This document shows positions 13,476-19,889 of a DNA stretch of 19,889 nt, piece after piece (position 1 is the first letter of the stretch; every line of letters begins with the position of its first letter). The DNA comes from Candidatus Pygmaiobacter gallistercoris (GTDB lineage Bacteria > Bacillota > Clostridia > Oscillospirales > Ruminococcaceae). The notes beneath the pieces are model-generated. The model saw only the letters and a list, made by a program, of their open reading frames with translations, had not been told where the DNA came from and did no database searches. The position numbers and the translations under genes were made by a program. The stretch covers positions 1 through 19,889 of the forward strand of contig DXIA01000091.1 in NCBI GenBank assembly GCA_019113125.1. The letters run 5' to 3'.

Positions 13476-14166
13476 TCTGTTCCTCCTGCGGGCCGGGACT
13501 CTCCCGGTTGGTCTCACCGTCACGGATCAGCAGCAGGCTGCCGTCCGCCTCCAGCGCAACGCCGCGCCAGCCCTCTTCCAGCCGCCGGCCGACAAGCCGG
13601 GTGTCAGCGGGGTCGAGGCGCAACTCATGCCCCTTATTATAATCGGTTTGACTGCGCGATGCAAGCAGCAGCCAGCAGGGACACAGCCGCAGCAGCGGCC
13701 GCAGTCCGACGAGAACGAACCCCGCCGCGAGAAAGGGGGCAAGCCCTGCCCGGGCGCGCACCGGCAGCGCGGTGAATACGCCGCCACGCCGGTAGGCCGC
13801 CGCCCGCTCAAGACTCAGCTGTGCCAGTGCACCCAGCAGCTCTCCGGCACCCTCGGCAACCGCCGGCGCCCAGATCAGCATCTGTCGGCGGGGGAGGACG
13901 GGGAAATTTCCGGTCAGTGCCGCGGGGTCAACGCAGAGCCGACAGGGGGCGTCGAGCGGCAGAAAAATGCCGCAGCAGCGCAGCGCCTCACCCGAAAACC
14001 ATCCCCAGAGCTCCCCCTGTACCAGTGCGGCGTGAAGCTCGGCAAAGGTCGGCCGGGCGTCCTGCGGAAGCGCGGTGCGGTTGAGCACATCCAGCGCCGG
14101 CAGGTCGGCGGCGAGCAGACGGCGGCAGGTGATTTTGGGGGACAGATCGAATGTTTGCTGGTTCAC
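13426..14166 (-). CDS. Acetyltransferase-like protein (weak GNAT resemblance), function unknown
   Basis: A 246-residue cytoplasmic protein I do not recognise with certainty. The N-terminal half (ITCRRLLAADLPALDVLNRTALP, GELWGWFSGEALRCCGIF) looks like the first strands of a GNAT fold, and ERAAAYRRGGVFTALPVRARAG followed by FLAAGF resembles the acetyl-CoA-binding and post-helix part; the classical Q/RxxGxG/A motif is not clear, so activity is doubtful. The start is GTG at 14164-14166, with GGAAGGGAA about 5-8 nt upstream; an ATG at 14194-14196 is the alternative. The 3' end overlaps the dehydrogenase gene by 50 bp in another frame, so the tail (from about residue 230, charged and low-complexity) may be non-conserved. 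The C-terminus is polar and has no membrane segment. Confidence 0.7.
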   Translation of the reverse strand: MNQQTFDLSPKITCRRLLAADLPALDVLNRTALPQDARPTFAELHAALVQGELWGWFSGEALRCCGIFLPLDAPCRLCVDPAALTGNFPVLPRRQMLIWAPAVAEGAGELLGALAQLSLERAAAYRRGGVFTALPVRARAGLAPFLAAGFVLVGLRPLLRLCPCWLLLASRSQTDYNKGHELRLDPADTRLVGRRLEEGWRGVALEADGSLLLIRDGETNRESPGPQEEQNETGDSGFVCTQRGRS

Positions 14167-14307
14167 GGCGATTCCCTTCCTCTCCGCCCGCAGCATGCGG
14201 GCAAAACGCGAATTTGAGCCGCGAGATACCGCCGCCCTTCCTCTTATTTTATGCGCGGGGTTCCGGTTTCTTGCCGCCGGGCAGTGGATTTTTGATAGAA
14301 AATCGTA

Positions 14308-14313
14308 TATAAT
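14308..14313 (+). promoter_or_regulatory. -10 element before the membrane-anchored protein gene
   Basis: A consensus TATAAT lies 48 bp before the ATG at 14362, in an AT-rich pocket between two divergent genes. No good -35 is seen at 17 bp. Confidence 0.5.
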
Positions 14314-14361
14314 GAAAAAAACTGCCCCTCCGGGCGGCATACAACGGAAGGAGACGCACGG

Positions 14362-14871
14362 ATGAGGGGCGTTGGGCGAACAATACTGAAAATCTTCGGC
14401 GCGTTTGTGCTGATTGCGGTGGCGGCGGTGGCGAGTCTGCTGATCAAGGAGACACTGGACTCCACCGATCCCGAGAACAATATGCCGCTGATCGAGGCCT
14501 CGGTCGGCTACACCAAACTCAATGTGGTCCGGGCGAATTTTGAGTGGAACTTTATCACCCGGACCGTCTATGGTCCCGCCCTCTCGGATGAGCAGGGGGA
14601 CATCCCGCTCGCACCGCTGGAGGTCACCCCCAACACCCGTCTTGTCGTGGTGATGAGCAACCCAAACTATCTCTCGATGAAGATCTCGCGGGCGGACGGG
14701 CTGTCCGATATCAATTATATTGAGCTGTATGGAGATGAGATCCTCACCCCCTCGGTGCCTGGAATCTATAAATACAAGATCGAGGTTGCCTACAAAAAGG
14801 GGAGCCTGCTGTATTATACCGCCGTCAAGGTGGTCGGCTCCACCATTTTTTCGTCCGAAGAGACAGATTGA
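14362..14871 (+). CDS. Membrane-anchored extracellular protein of unknown function
   Basis: A 169-residue protein with one N-terminal helix (about residues 8-28, ILKIFGAFVLIAVAAVASLL) preceded by Arg/Lys, so it is probably anchored with the rest outside the cell. There is no lipobox Cys and no clear signal-peptidase site. The external part looks like a beta-sandwich: TPNTRLVVVMSNPNYLSMKI, then PGIYKYKIEVAYKKGSLLYYTAVKVVG, the latter resembling the last strands of immunoglobulin-like domains. I do not recognise the family. The ATG has AAGGAG (14347-14352) 9 nt upstream. It is a single-gene unit with a -10 box upstream and a perfect terminator directly after. Confidence 0.85.
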   Translation: MRGVGRTILKIFGAFVLIAVAAVASLLIKETLDSTDPENNMPLIEASVGYTKLNVVRANFEWNFITRTVYGPALSDEQGDIPLAPLEVTPNTRLVVVMSNPNYLSMKISRADGLSDINYIELYGDEILTPSVPGIYKYKIEVAYKKGSLLYYTAVKVVGSTIFSSEETD

Positions 14872-14876
14872 TCTGA

Positions 14877-14916
14877 AAAAGGGTCGAAACGGGATTCCGT
14901 TTCGACCCTTTTATTT
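14877..14916 (+). terminator. Intrinsic terminator after the membrane-anchored protein gene
   Basis: AAAAGGGTCGAAACGG (14877-14892) pairs perfectly with CCGTTTCGACCCTTTT (14897-14912) over the loop GATT, followed by more T-rich sequence. One of the strongest terminators in the window. Confidence 0.95.
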
Positions 14917-15256
14917 TGCAGGTGTTTTTAAAGCGGCGGCCTGCTGCCCCCATTGACTTTGTGAGCTTGGGTGTGCCGCATGCTTTGCTGTCGGGTTATC
15001 TGGGCTGTAACGAGTCGACCATCTGTCTGATCATATTTTGCGGTACCGGAATGGGCGCCTCACCACAGCTGCTTTTTGTTTGTCAACCGGACAGGAAAAA
15101 CTGTTTTCAATATAAGGACATTTGTAATCCTATCAAAAAAAGATTGGCTTTTTTGTCCGCGATTCTTGCAGTTTTGCCGTATTTTTCGAGACAAAAATCC
15201 GGTACAATAAAGGGACAGGAAACAACTGAGAAAATGAAAGATGGAGGGAGAAAGGC
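14917..15256 (+). other. 340-bp gene-free region upstream of serC, with possible leader structure
   Basis: No convincing gene is present. From about 15080 it turns AT-rich. GGACA (15116-15120) and TGTCC (15154-15158) can close a structure around the A/T hairpin AAAAAAG-ATTGG-CTTTTTT (15136-15154). This lies upstream of the -10-like TACAAT (15203-15208), so it would be in the serC mRNA only if a further promoter exists upstream. No T-box consensus (AGGGUGGNACCGCG) or other known riboswitch was recognised. Confidence 0.45.
15203..15208 (+). promoter_or_regulatory. -10 element of the serC-serA operon
   Basis: TACAAT lies 48 bp before the serC ATG. The -35 region is poor (TATTTT at 17 bp), so the promoter may be weak or need an activator. 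Confidence 0.45.
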
Positions 15257-16333
15257 ATGGCGCGTGTATACAACTTCAGCGCGGGCCCCTCGATGCTGCC
15301 GCTTGCGGTGCTCGAACGGGCGCGGGATGAGCTGCTGGATTACGCCGGCAGCGGGCAGTCGGTGATGGAGATGAGTCATCGATCTGCGGTCTACGACGCC
15401 ATCATCAAGGATGTCGAGCTGCGGCTGCGCCGGGTGCTCGCAATTCCCGACAATTATAAGGTCGGCTTTTTCCAGGGCGGGGCATCGACCCAGTTCGCGA
15501 TGGTGCCGCTCAACCTGATGACCACCGGCGAGGCGGACTATGTGGTGACCGGCAACTTCTCAAAGAAGGCGGCGCAGGAGGCGGAGAAGTTCGGCAAGGT
15601 GCATATCGTCGCCTCGAGCAAGGACCGCAACTTCACCTACATTCCGTCTGAGATCCACTGCACCGAAAATGCGAGCTATCTGCACATCTGTGAGAACAAC
15701 ACCATCTTCGGCACCCGGTATCCGACACTGCCGGATACCGGTGATGTCCCGCTGGTCGCCGATATGAGCAGCTGCATCCTCTCCCGGCCGACCGATGTCT
15801 CAAAATACGGCCTGATCTACTTCGGGGTGCAGAAGAATGTCGCCCCGGCCGGCATGGCGGTGGTGATCGTGCGGGAGGATCTGCTGGGCCATGCCGGCCC
15901 GTCGGTGCCGACCATGCTCAACTACCAGACCATCATCGATGCGGGCAGCATGTACAACACCCCGCCCTGCTGGTGCATCTATATGATGGGGCTGGTGCTG
16001 GAGTATCTCGAGGAGGAGGTCGGCGGTCTGGCCGAGATGGAGCGGCGCAACAACGAGAAGGCAGCGCTGCTCTATGATTATCTTGACAGCCAGAGTTTCT
16101 TCCAAAATCCGGTGGAAAAGCCGTTCCGCAGCATCATGAATGTCACCTTCACCAGCCCGTCGCAGGAGCTGGACAAAAAGTTCTGCAAAGAGGCCGAGCA
16201 GCGTGGACTTGTCAACCTGAAGGGACACCGGCTGGTCGGCGGGATGCGGGCCTCGATCTACAATGCGATGCCGATCGAGGGGGTCCGTGCGCTGATTGAC
16301 TTCATGCGGGAATTTGAAAAGGAGAATGGGTGA
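15257..16333 (+). CDS. serC: Phosphoserine aminotransferase
   Basis: A 358-residue PLP-dependent class V aminotransferase. It converts 3-phosphohydroxypyruvate and glutamate into phosphoserine and 2-oxoglutarate, the second step of serine synthesis, and can also serve the PLP pathway. The N-terminus VYNFSAGPSMLP and GFFQGGASTQFAMVPLNL are diagnostic; K193 in YFGVQKNVAPAG is the PLP lysine, preceded by VADMSSCILSRP; the end has GGMRASIYNAMP. Length is normal (about 360). The ATG has GGAGGGAG (15243-15250) 6 nt upstream. Its stop is 4 bp before the serA start, so both are made from one mRNA and are probably translationally coupled. Confidence 0.98.
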   Translation: MARVYNFSAGPSMLPLAVLERARDELLDYAGSGQSVMEMSHRSAVYDAIIKDVELRLRRVLAIPDNYKVGFFQGGASTQFAMVPLNLMTTGEADYVVTGNFSKKAAQEAEKFGKVHIVASSKDRNFTYIPSEIHCTENASYLHICENNTIFGTRYPTLPDTGDVPLVADMSSCILSRPTDVSKYGLIYFGVQKNVAPAGMAVVIVREDLLGHAGPSVPTMLNYQTIIDAGSMYNTPPCWCIYMMGLVLEYLEEEVGGLAEMERRNNEKAALLYDYLDSQSFFQNPVEKPFRSIMNVTFTSPSQELDKKFCKEAEQRGLVNLKGHRLVGGMRASIYNAMPIEGVRALIDFMREFEKENG

Positions 16334-16337
16334 GCGT

Positions 16338-17501
16338 ATGTATCATGTTATGACCTTGAACAGCATCTCCCCCAAGGGGGTGGAGCGGCTGCCGGCCAGC
16401 CTGTTCCAGCTGACCGATGATCCCGCGGAGGCGGCGGGGATTCTGGTGCGCAGCCAGAACATGCAGGAGATGGAGCTGCCCGAAGGGCTGCTTGCGGTGG
16501 CGCGGGCGGGCGCCGGGACCAACAATATCCCGATCGACCGCTGCACTGCGCAGGGGATCGCTGTCTTCAACACCCCCGGCGCAAACGCCAACGCGGTCAA
16601 AGAGCTGACAATTGCGGGGCTGGTACTCGCCAGCCGCAATATTGCCCCCGCGCTCTCCTGGGTCTCGACCCTCGCGGGGGAGGGGGAGGCGGTCGGCAAG
16701 CTGGTCGAGAAGGGAAAGAGCCGGTTCGTCGGCCCGGAGCTCGCCGGCAAGCGGCTGGGGGTCATCGGTCTGGGCGCGATCGGGGTCAAGGTTGCAAACA
16801 CCGCCACCCACCTCGGGCTGGAGGTCTTCGGCTATGATCCCTACATCTCGGTCGAGTCGGCCTGGAATCTCTCGCGCAATGTCGTCCACTGCGTCAACCT
16901 CAACGACCTCTACCGGCAGTGCGATCTCATCACCATCCACGTACCGGTCACCCGGGAGACCACCGGGTTTATCAACAATGAGGCGATTGCCCAGATGAAA
17001 CCCGGGGTGCGGATTGTCAATTTCGCCCGGGGTGAGCTGGTGGACGAGGGCGCGATCCTCTCGGCGACCCACAGCGGCAGGGTGGCCTGCTATGTCTGCG
17101 ATTTCCCCAGCGCGGCGCTGATCGGGCAGCCCGGCGTAGTCACGCTGCCGCATCTCGGCGCCTCCACCCCCGAGAGCGAGGAGAACTGCGCGGTGATGGC
17201 GGCGGAGGAGCTCAAGGATTATCTGCTCAATGGCAACATCCGCAACAGCGTGAATCTGCCGGATGTGGAGCTGCCGCGGGTCGGCGGCAGCCGGGTCTGT
17301 GTGCTGCACCGCAACATCCCCGGCATGCTGTCCGGCATCACCGGCGCGGTCAGCGACGCGTCGCTGAACATCGAGAATCTGGTCAACAAGGGGCGGGGAG
17401 AGATCGCCTACACCATGCTGGATGTCTCCGGCAGTGTCGGCGGGGCGGTTGTCAACCGGCTCAAGGGTCTTGCGGGGAGCATCCGGGTGCGGATCATCTG
17501 A
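16338..17501 (+). CDS. serA: D-3-phosphoglycerate dehydrogenase (short form with ACT domain)
   Basis: A 387-residue enzyme that oxidises 3-phosphoglycerate to 3-phosphohydroxypyruvate with NAD+, the first committed step of serine synthesis; it feeds SerC encoded just upstream. The Rossmann motif is GLGAIG (VIGLGAIGVKVANTA); catalytic R231 is in NFARGEL and H272 in LPHLGAST. The Glu of the usual triad is not at its standard place: the segment reads VCDFPSA (D255), a form I know from clostridial SerA. The C-terminal about 75 residues (RVCVLHRNIPGMLSGITGAV ...) are an ACT domain, the usual site of serine feedback. The ATG at 16338 is preferred over the one at 16326, which lies 1 nt from GGAG; GGGTGA precedes 16338. 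A terminator follows. Confidence 0.96.
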   Translation: MYHVMTLNSISPKGVERLPASLFQLTDDPAEAAGILVRSQNMQEMELPEGLLAVARAGAGTNNIPIDRCTAQGIAVFNTPGANANAVKELTIAGLVLASRNIAPALSWVSTLAGEGEAVGKLVEKGKSRFVGPELAGKRLGVIGLGAIGVKVANTATHLGLEVFGYDPYISVESAWNLSRNVVHCVNLNDLYRQCDLITIHVPVTRETTGFINNEAIAQMKPGVRIVNFARGELVDEGAILSATHSGRVACYVCDFPSAALIGQPGVVTLPHLGASTPESEENCAVMAAEELKDYLLNGNIRNSVNLPDVELPRVGGSRVCVLHRNIPGMLSGITGAVSDASLNIENLVNKGRGEIAYTMLDVSGSVGGAVVNRLKGLAGSIRVRII

Positions 17502-17510
17502 AAAAGGAAC

Positions 17511-17544
17511 AGGGCGGCGGGACGCGCAATCCCGCCGCCCTTTT
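17511..17544 (+). terminator. Intrinsic terminator after serA
   Basis: GGGCGGCGGGA (17512-17522) pairs perfectly with TCCCGCCGCCC (17530-17540) over a 7-nt loop, flanked by A/T and followed by TTTT. Confidence 0.92.
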
Positions 17545-17580
17545 GCTAAAAAAATGCTGCAATCGCCTTGACGCCGGGTA

Positions 17581-17586
17581 TATAAT
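17581..17586 (+). promoter_or_regulatory. -10 element before the CobW-type GTPase pair
   Basis: A consensus TATAAT in GGTATATAATAGG lies about 58 bp before the ATG. A TTGACG (17568-17573) is only 7 bp away and cannot be its -35; the best at 17 bp is TGCAAT (17558-17563). No recognisable Zur or Fur palindrome was found. Confidence 0.45.
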
Positions 17587-17644
17587 AGGGATTATGGGGG
17601 ATAACGCCCCAGAGAACCAAAAAAGGAAAGACGTGAAGTAAAAG

Positions 17645-18757
17645 ATGACAAAGATTGATATTTTCTCGGGCTTTCTTGGCGCGGGGAAAACGACCCTGAT
17701 CAAGAAACTGATCCGGGAGGTCTTCACCGGCGAGAAACTGGTATTGATTGAGAACGAGTTCGGTGAGATCGGGGTTGACGGGGGCTTTCTCAAAGAGTCC
17801 GGCATCCAGATCACCGAGATGAATTCCGGCTGCATCTGCTGCAGCCTGGTGGGTGATTTCGGCCGTGCACTCGAACAGGTGCTTGACCAGTACCACCCCG
17901 ACCGGATCCTCATCGAGCCCTCCGGCGTCGGCAAGCTGTCGGACGTCATCCGGGCGGTGCAGCGGGTCGCGGATCACGCTCCGATTGCCCTCAACAGCTT
18001 TACCACCGTCGCCGATGCGACCAAGTGCCGGGTGTATATCAAGAACTTCGGCGAGTTCTATGACGATCAGGTCAGCCACGCCAACACCATCATCCTCAGC
18101 CGCACCGGCGGGATGGACGAGGCGAAACTCGAAAAGGCGGTCGCGCTGCTGCGGGAGAAGAACGCCACCGCGACCATCATCACCACCCCGTGGGAGGAGC
18201 TGTCCGGTGACCAGATCCTCGCCGCGATGGAGCGCCGCACCACCCTCGATCAGGAGCTGAAACTGCTGGCGGAGGAGACCGCGGCGGAGCATCATCACGA
18301 CGATGACGAGTGCGATGACCCCGAGTGCAGCTGCCATGATCACGATCATGAGCATGAGCATGATCACGAGCATGAGCATCACCATCATCATGATGACGGC
18401 GAGTGCGACGATCCCGAGTGCAGCTGCCACCATCACCATGACCACGAGGGACATGAGCATCACCATCATCACCACGCTGACGAGGTTTTCACCAGCTGGG
18501 GCATGGAGACGCCTCGCAAGTACACCGAGGCGGAGCTGCGGTTCGCGCTGGAGGCCCTCACCGATGCGGTCAGCTACAGTGTGGTGCTGCGGGCCAAGGG
18601 CATTCTGCCCGCGTCCGACGGCGAGTGGCTGCACTTTGACTATGTCCCGGGCGAGATCGATATCCGCCGGGGTCCCGCCGATGTGACCGGCCGCCTCTGC
18701 GTGATCGGCTCCAAGCTGGATGAGGAGAACCTCACCGAGCTGTTCCATCTGGCCTGA
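17645..18757 (+). CDS. CobW/G3E-family GTPase with His/Cys-rich metal-binding insert
   Basis: A 370-residue G3E P-loop protein, a family that delivers metals such as zinc, cobalt or nickel to target proteins. Walker A is GFLGAGKTT (9-17); the metal motif CxCC is C63-I-C65-C66; IEPSGVG with E91 fits the switch/Walker B region. The guanine-specificity NKxD motif is replaced by LSRTGG, as I recall from related clostridial members. Residues about 216-280 are a metal-binding insert with 27 His and two copies of CDDPECSCH about 30 residues apart, 6 Cys in all. The CobW C-terminal domain (RFALEALTDAVSYSVVLRAKGILP ... GEWLHFDYVPGEIDI) closes the protein. The ribosome-binding site is weak: AAGGAAAG lies 14 nt from the ATG. 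It is followed 14 bp later by a second GTPase gene. Substrate metal is unproven. Confidence 0.95.
   Translation: MTKIDIFSGFLGAGKTTLIKKLIREVFTGEKLVLIENEFGEIGVDGGFLKESGIQITEMNSGCICCSLVGDFGRALEQVLDQYHPDRILIEPSGVGKLSDVIRAVQRVADHAPIALNSFTTVADATKCRVYIKNFGEFYDDQVSHANTIILSRTGGMDEAKLEKAVALLREKNATATIITTPWEELSGDQILAAMERRTTLDQELKLLAEETAAEHHHDDDECDDPECSCHDHDHEHEHDHEHEHHHHHDDGECDDPECSCHHHHDHEGHEHHHHHHADEVFTSWGMETPRKYTEAELRFALEALTDAVSYSVVLRAKGILPASDGEWLHFDYVPGEIDIRRGPADVTGRLCVIGSKLDEENLTELFHLA
18291..18480 (+). repeat. His/Asp/Cys codon-repeat region with duplicated CDDPECSC cassette
   Basis: Low-complexity coding repeat built of CAT/CAC, GAC/GAT and GAG codons. Two copies of a cassette GAGTGCGA(T/C)GA(C/T)CCCGAGTGCAGCTGCCA lie 90 bp apart, starting near 18309 and 18399; each codes for CDDPECSCH and is followed by alternating His/Glu/Asp. 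It looks like an in-frame tandem duplication that grew a metal-binding loop. Confidence 0.85.
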
Positions 18758-18771
18758 GGGGAGGGGAACGG

Positions 18772-19713
18772 ATGATCCCGCTTTATCTGTTCACCGGCTT
18801 TCTCGATGCCGGCAAGACCAGCTTTATCCAGGAGACGATGGCGGATCCTCGCTTTTCCAGCGGGGAGAAGACCCTGCTGCTCCTCTGCGAAGAGGGAGAG
18901 GAGGAGTACGATCCCAAGAAATTTGCCGGCGGAGAGAATGTCACCATCGTGACCATCTCGGATCAGGCGGAGATGACCGCCCAGTATCTGCGCAACCTCA
19001 CCGCGAAGTACCACAGTGACCGGGTGGTGCTGGAGTACAACGGAATGTGGCCGATGTCGGTGCTCATCACCAACATGCCCCGCAACTGGCAGCTCTACCA
19101 GCACATCATGGTTGCAGATGCCGGCAGTTTTGCCCTCTACAACGCGAATATGCGCTCGCTGGTGGTCGAGCGGCTGGCCAGCGCCGAGATGGTGCTCTTC
19201 AACCGCTGCAGCCCCGACACCGATAAGGAGGAGCTGCATAAGATTGTCCGCTCCACCAACCGGCGCACCGATATCATCTATGAATATCCCGACGGCAATG
19301 TCGAATACGACGAGATCGAGGATCCATTGCCCTTTGACATCGAGGCGGATCCGGTCGAGATTGCGCCGGACGACTTTGGGCTGTGGTATATGGACATCAC
19401 CGACGATCCTCAAAAGTATGCCGGCAAGCGGGTGAAGTTCCTCGCTCAGGTCGCGCAGTCGCCCCGGGTGCCGAAGGGGGCGTTCGCTGCGGGCCGGTTT
19501 GTGATGACCTGCTGTGTGGAGGACATCACCTTTGTCGGTCTGGTCTGCAAGTATGAGAAGGCGGCGAGCCTCAAGAGCCGGGACTGGGTCACCGTCACCG
19601 CCCGCATCAAGCTGGAGTATGCGGCCATCTACGGCGGCAAGGGACCGGTGTTGGTGGCGGAGTCGATCGAACCGGCACAAAAGCCGGAGCAGGAGGTCGT
19701 CTATTTCAGCTGA
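18772..19713 (+). CDS. CobW-like GTPase fused to a YcgQ/TIGR03943-type C-terminal domain
   Basis: A 313-residue protein in two parts. The N-terminal 200 residues are a CobW/G3E-like P-loop domain: Walker A GFLDAGKTS (9-17), EYNGMW where the sibling has IEPSG, and NRCSPDTD in place of NKxD; the CxCC metal motif is absent (LLLCEEGEEEYD there instead). From about residue 203 to the end, WYMDITDDPQKYAGKRVKFL, RFVMTCCVEDITFVGLV (C247-C248) and SRDWVTVTARI match the conserved soluble domain of YcgQ (TIGR03943), the partner of the YcgR permease and CobW proteins in metal-stress operons; here the membrane part is absent. The ATG has GGGGAGGGG just upstream and lies 14 bp after the previous gene, so both GTPases are co-expressed and perhaps work as a pair (inference). 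Confidence 0.9.
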   Translation: MIPLYLFTGFLDAGKTSFIQETMADPRFSSGEKTLLLLCEEGEEEYDPKKFAGGENVTIVTISDQAEMTAQYLRNLTAKYHSDRVVLEYNGMWPMSVLITNMPRNWQLYQHIMVADAGSFALYNANMRSLVVERLASAEMVLFNRCSPDTDKEELHKIVRSTNRRTDIIYEYPDGNVEYDEIEDPLPFDIEADPVEIAPDDFGLWYMDITDDPQKYAGKRVKFLAQVAQSPRVPKGAFAAGRFVMTCCVEDITFVGLVCKYEKAASLKSRDWVTVTARIKLEYAAIYGGKGPVLVAESIEPAQKPEQEVVYFS

Positions 19714-19743
19714 CCGAAAAAACAACAAAAAAAGGATGCCCTA

Positions 19744-19889
19744 AAGGTGTGGCAGGATAAGAAAACAACGGTTCTGCCGTAGACTTTTGGCGTAGAAAGC
19801 ACTCAGAGCGGCCCCCCAAGCCACCAAGGCTTGGGGGGCCGCTCTTCACACTTTCTCCATCCAAAATTCTGAGGCAGAACTGCAAAGCA
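19744..19889 (+). repeat. Right-edge copy of the dispersed hairpin repeat
   Basis: This copy starts about 30 bp after the last stop codon, in the same orientation as that gene, and matches the left-edge copy in inverted orientation with two base differences and one indel in the shared part. Starting at 19771 it is a long imperfect palindrome (listed separately). The block 19744-19766 (AAGGTGTGGCAGGATAAG...) precedes the hairpin and is shared by both copies, so the element is larger than the hairpin. The window ends before its right boundary. Confidence 0.9.
19771..19880 (+). other. 110-nt long imperfect hairpin of the repeat (possible structured RNA or MITE)
   Basis: Paired blocks from outside in: GTTCTGCC/GGCAGAAC (19771-19778 with 19873-19880), AGA/TCT, TTTTGG/CCAAAA, GAAAG/CTTTC, and an 18-bp perfect stem AGAGCGGCCCCCCAAGCC (19805-19822) with 19828-19845 around the loop ACCAA. 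Between them are a 2x2 loop, a 1x1 mismatch, a 4x5 loop and a 5x5 loop. About 40 base pairs in all. Regular internal loops flanked by conserved stems are more like an RNA or mobile-element fold than a simple terminator; there is no T run after it. Confidence 0.8.

Noticed and set aside
12087..13775. 562-codon plus-strand frame across DUF3592 and dehydrogenase genes
   Set aside because: It runs through a perfect terminator and across two well-supported genes; composition is not protein-like.
14917..15256. T-box or SAM-type riboswitch before serC
   Set aside because: No T-box consensus, no specifier/antiterminator pair and no terminator hairpin with T run close to serC were found.
17568..17586. 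TTGACG-TATAAT as a promoter pair
   Set aside because: The spacer is only 7 bp; the -10 may be real but this is not its -35.
1..19889. A composite transposon bounded by the inverted edge repeats
   Set aside because: The interior is about 19.6 kb of ordinary housekeeping and accessory genes with uniform composition and no transposase or integrase, and the repeats are tied to gene 3' ends. A multi-copy intergenic element is the simpler reading.
1..19889. CRISPR array, tRNA or rRNA genes
   Set aside because: No regularly spaced direct repeats, no cloverleaf-like tracts with T-loop consensus and no rRNA-like sequence were seen in the gaps.

Overview
The window reads as a GC-rich chromosomal segment from a Clostridia-type Firmicute, most plausibly an Oscillospiraceae/Ruminococcaceae-like gut anaerobe. 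The grounds are strong AGGAGG ribosome-binding sites, a YtvI-like sporulation membrane protein, an RND pump without outer-membrane partners, the clostridial short form of SerA, and tandem CobW-type GTPases. This is a judgement from gene content; no marker gene fixes the taxonomy. I see no rRNA, tRNA, CRISPR array, transposase or phage gene.

Layout, left to right: a dispersed repeat at the very left edge; a leftward cold-shock gene with a long leader; a 339-bp gene-free stretch holding hairpins and an operator-like palindrome; a ytvI-like permease gene closed by a terminator; a 1280-residue RND exporter and a small membrane protein, probably co-transcribed; a MATE exporter and a LysR regulator facing away from each other over a compact 144-bp control region; a membrane glycosyltransferase and a 56-residue membrane protein, both leftward; the overlapping CPBP protease / tadA / DUF3592 operon; a leftward pair of an acetyltransferase-like protein and a D-2-hydroxyacid dehydrogenase; an unrecognised membrane-anchored protein; serC-serA; and two CobW/G3E GTPases, one with a His/Cys-rich metal-binding insert and one fused to a YcgQ-like domain. 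The right edge holds a second, oppositely oriented copy of the left-edge repeat.

Functional themes are drug/solute export (RND, MATE), serine biosynthesis (serC, serA, plus a hydroxypyruvate-reductase-like enzyme), tRNA editing (tadA) and metal handling (the GTPase pair). Transcription units are unusually easy to read because most end in perfect hairpin terminators, several of them bidirectional between convergent genes.

The strongest unexplained signals are: (1) the long-hairpin repeat at both edges, whose right copy folds into an approximately 110-nt imperfect palindrome; (2) the approximately 255-residue coiled-coil insertion inside the RND porter domain; (3) the interlocked MATE/LysR promoters with a perfect 7-7-7 operator; (4) the GTPase pair with degenerate guanine-specificity motifs, a duplicated Cys/His metal cassette and a YcgQ-domain fusion. 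None has been checked against databases.
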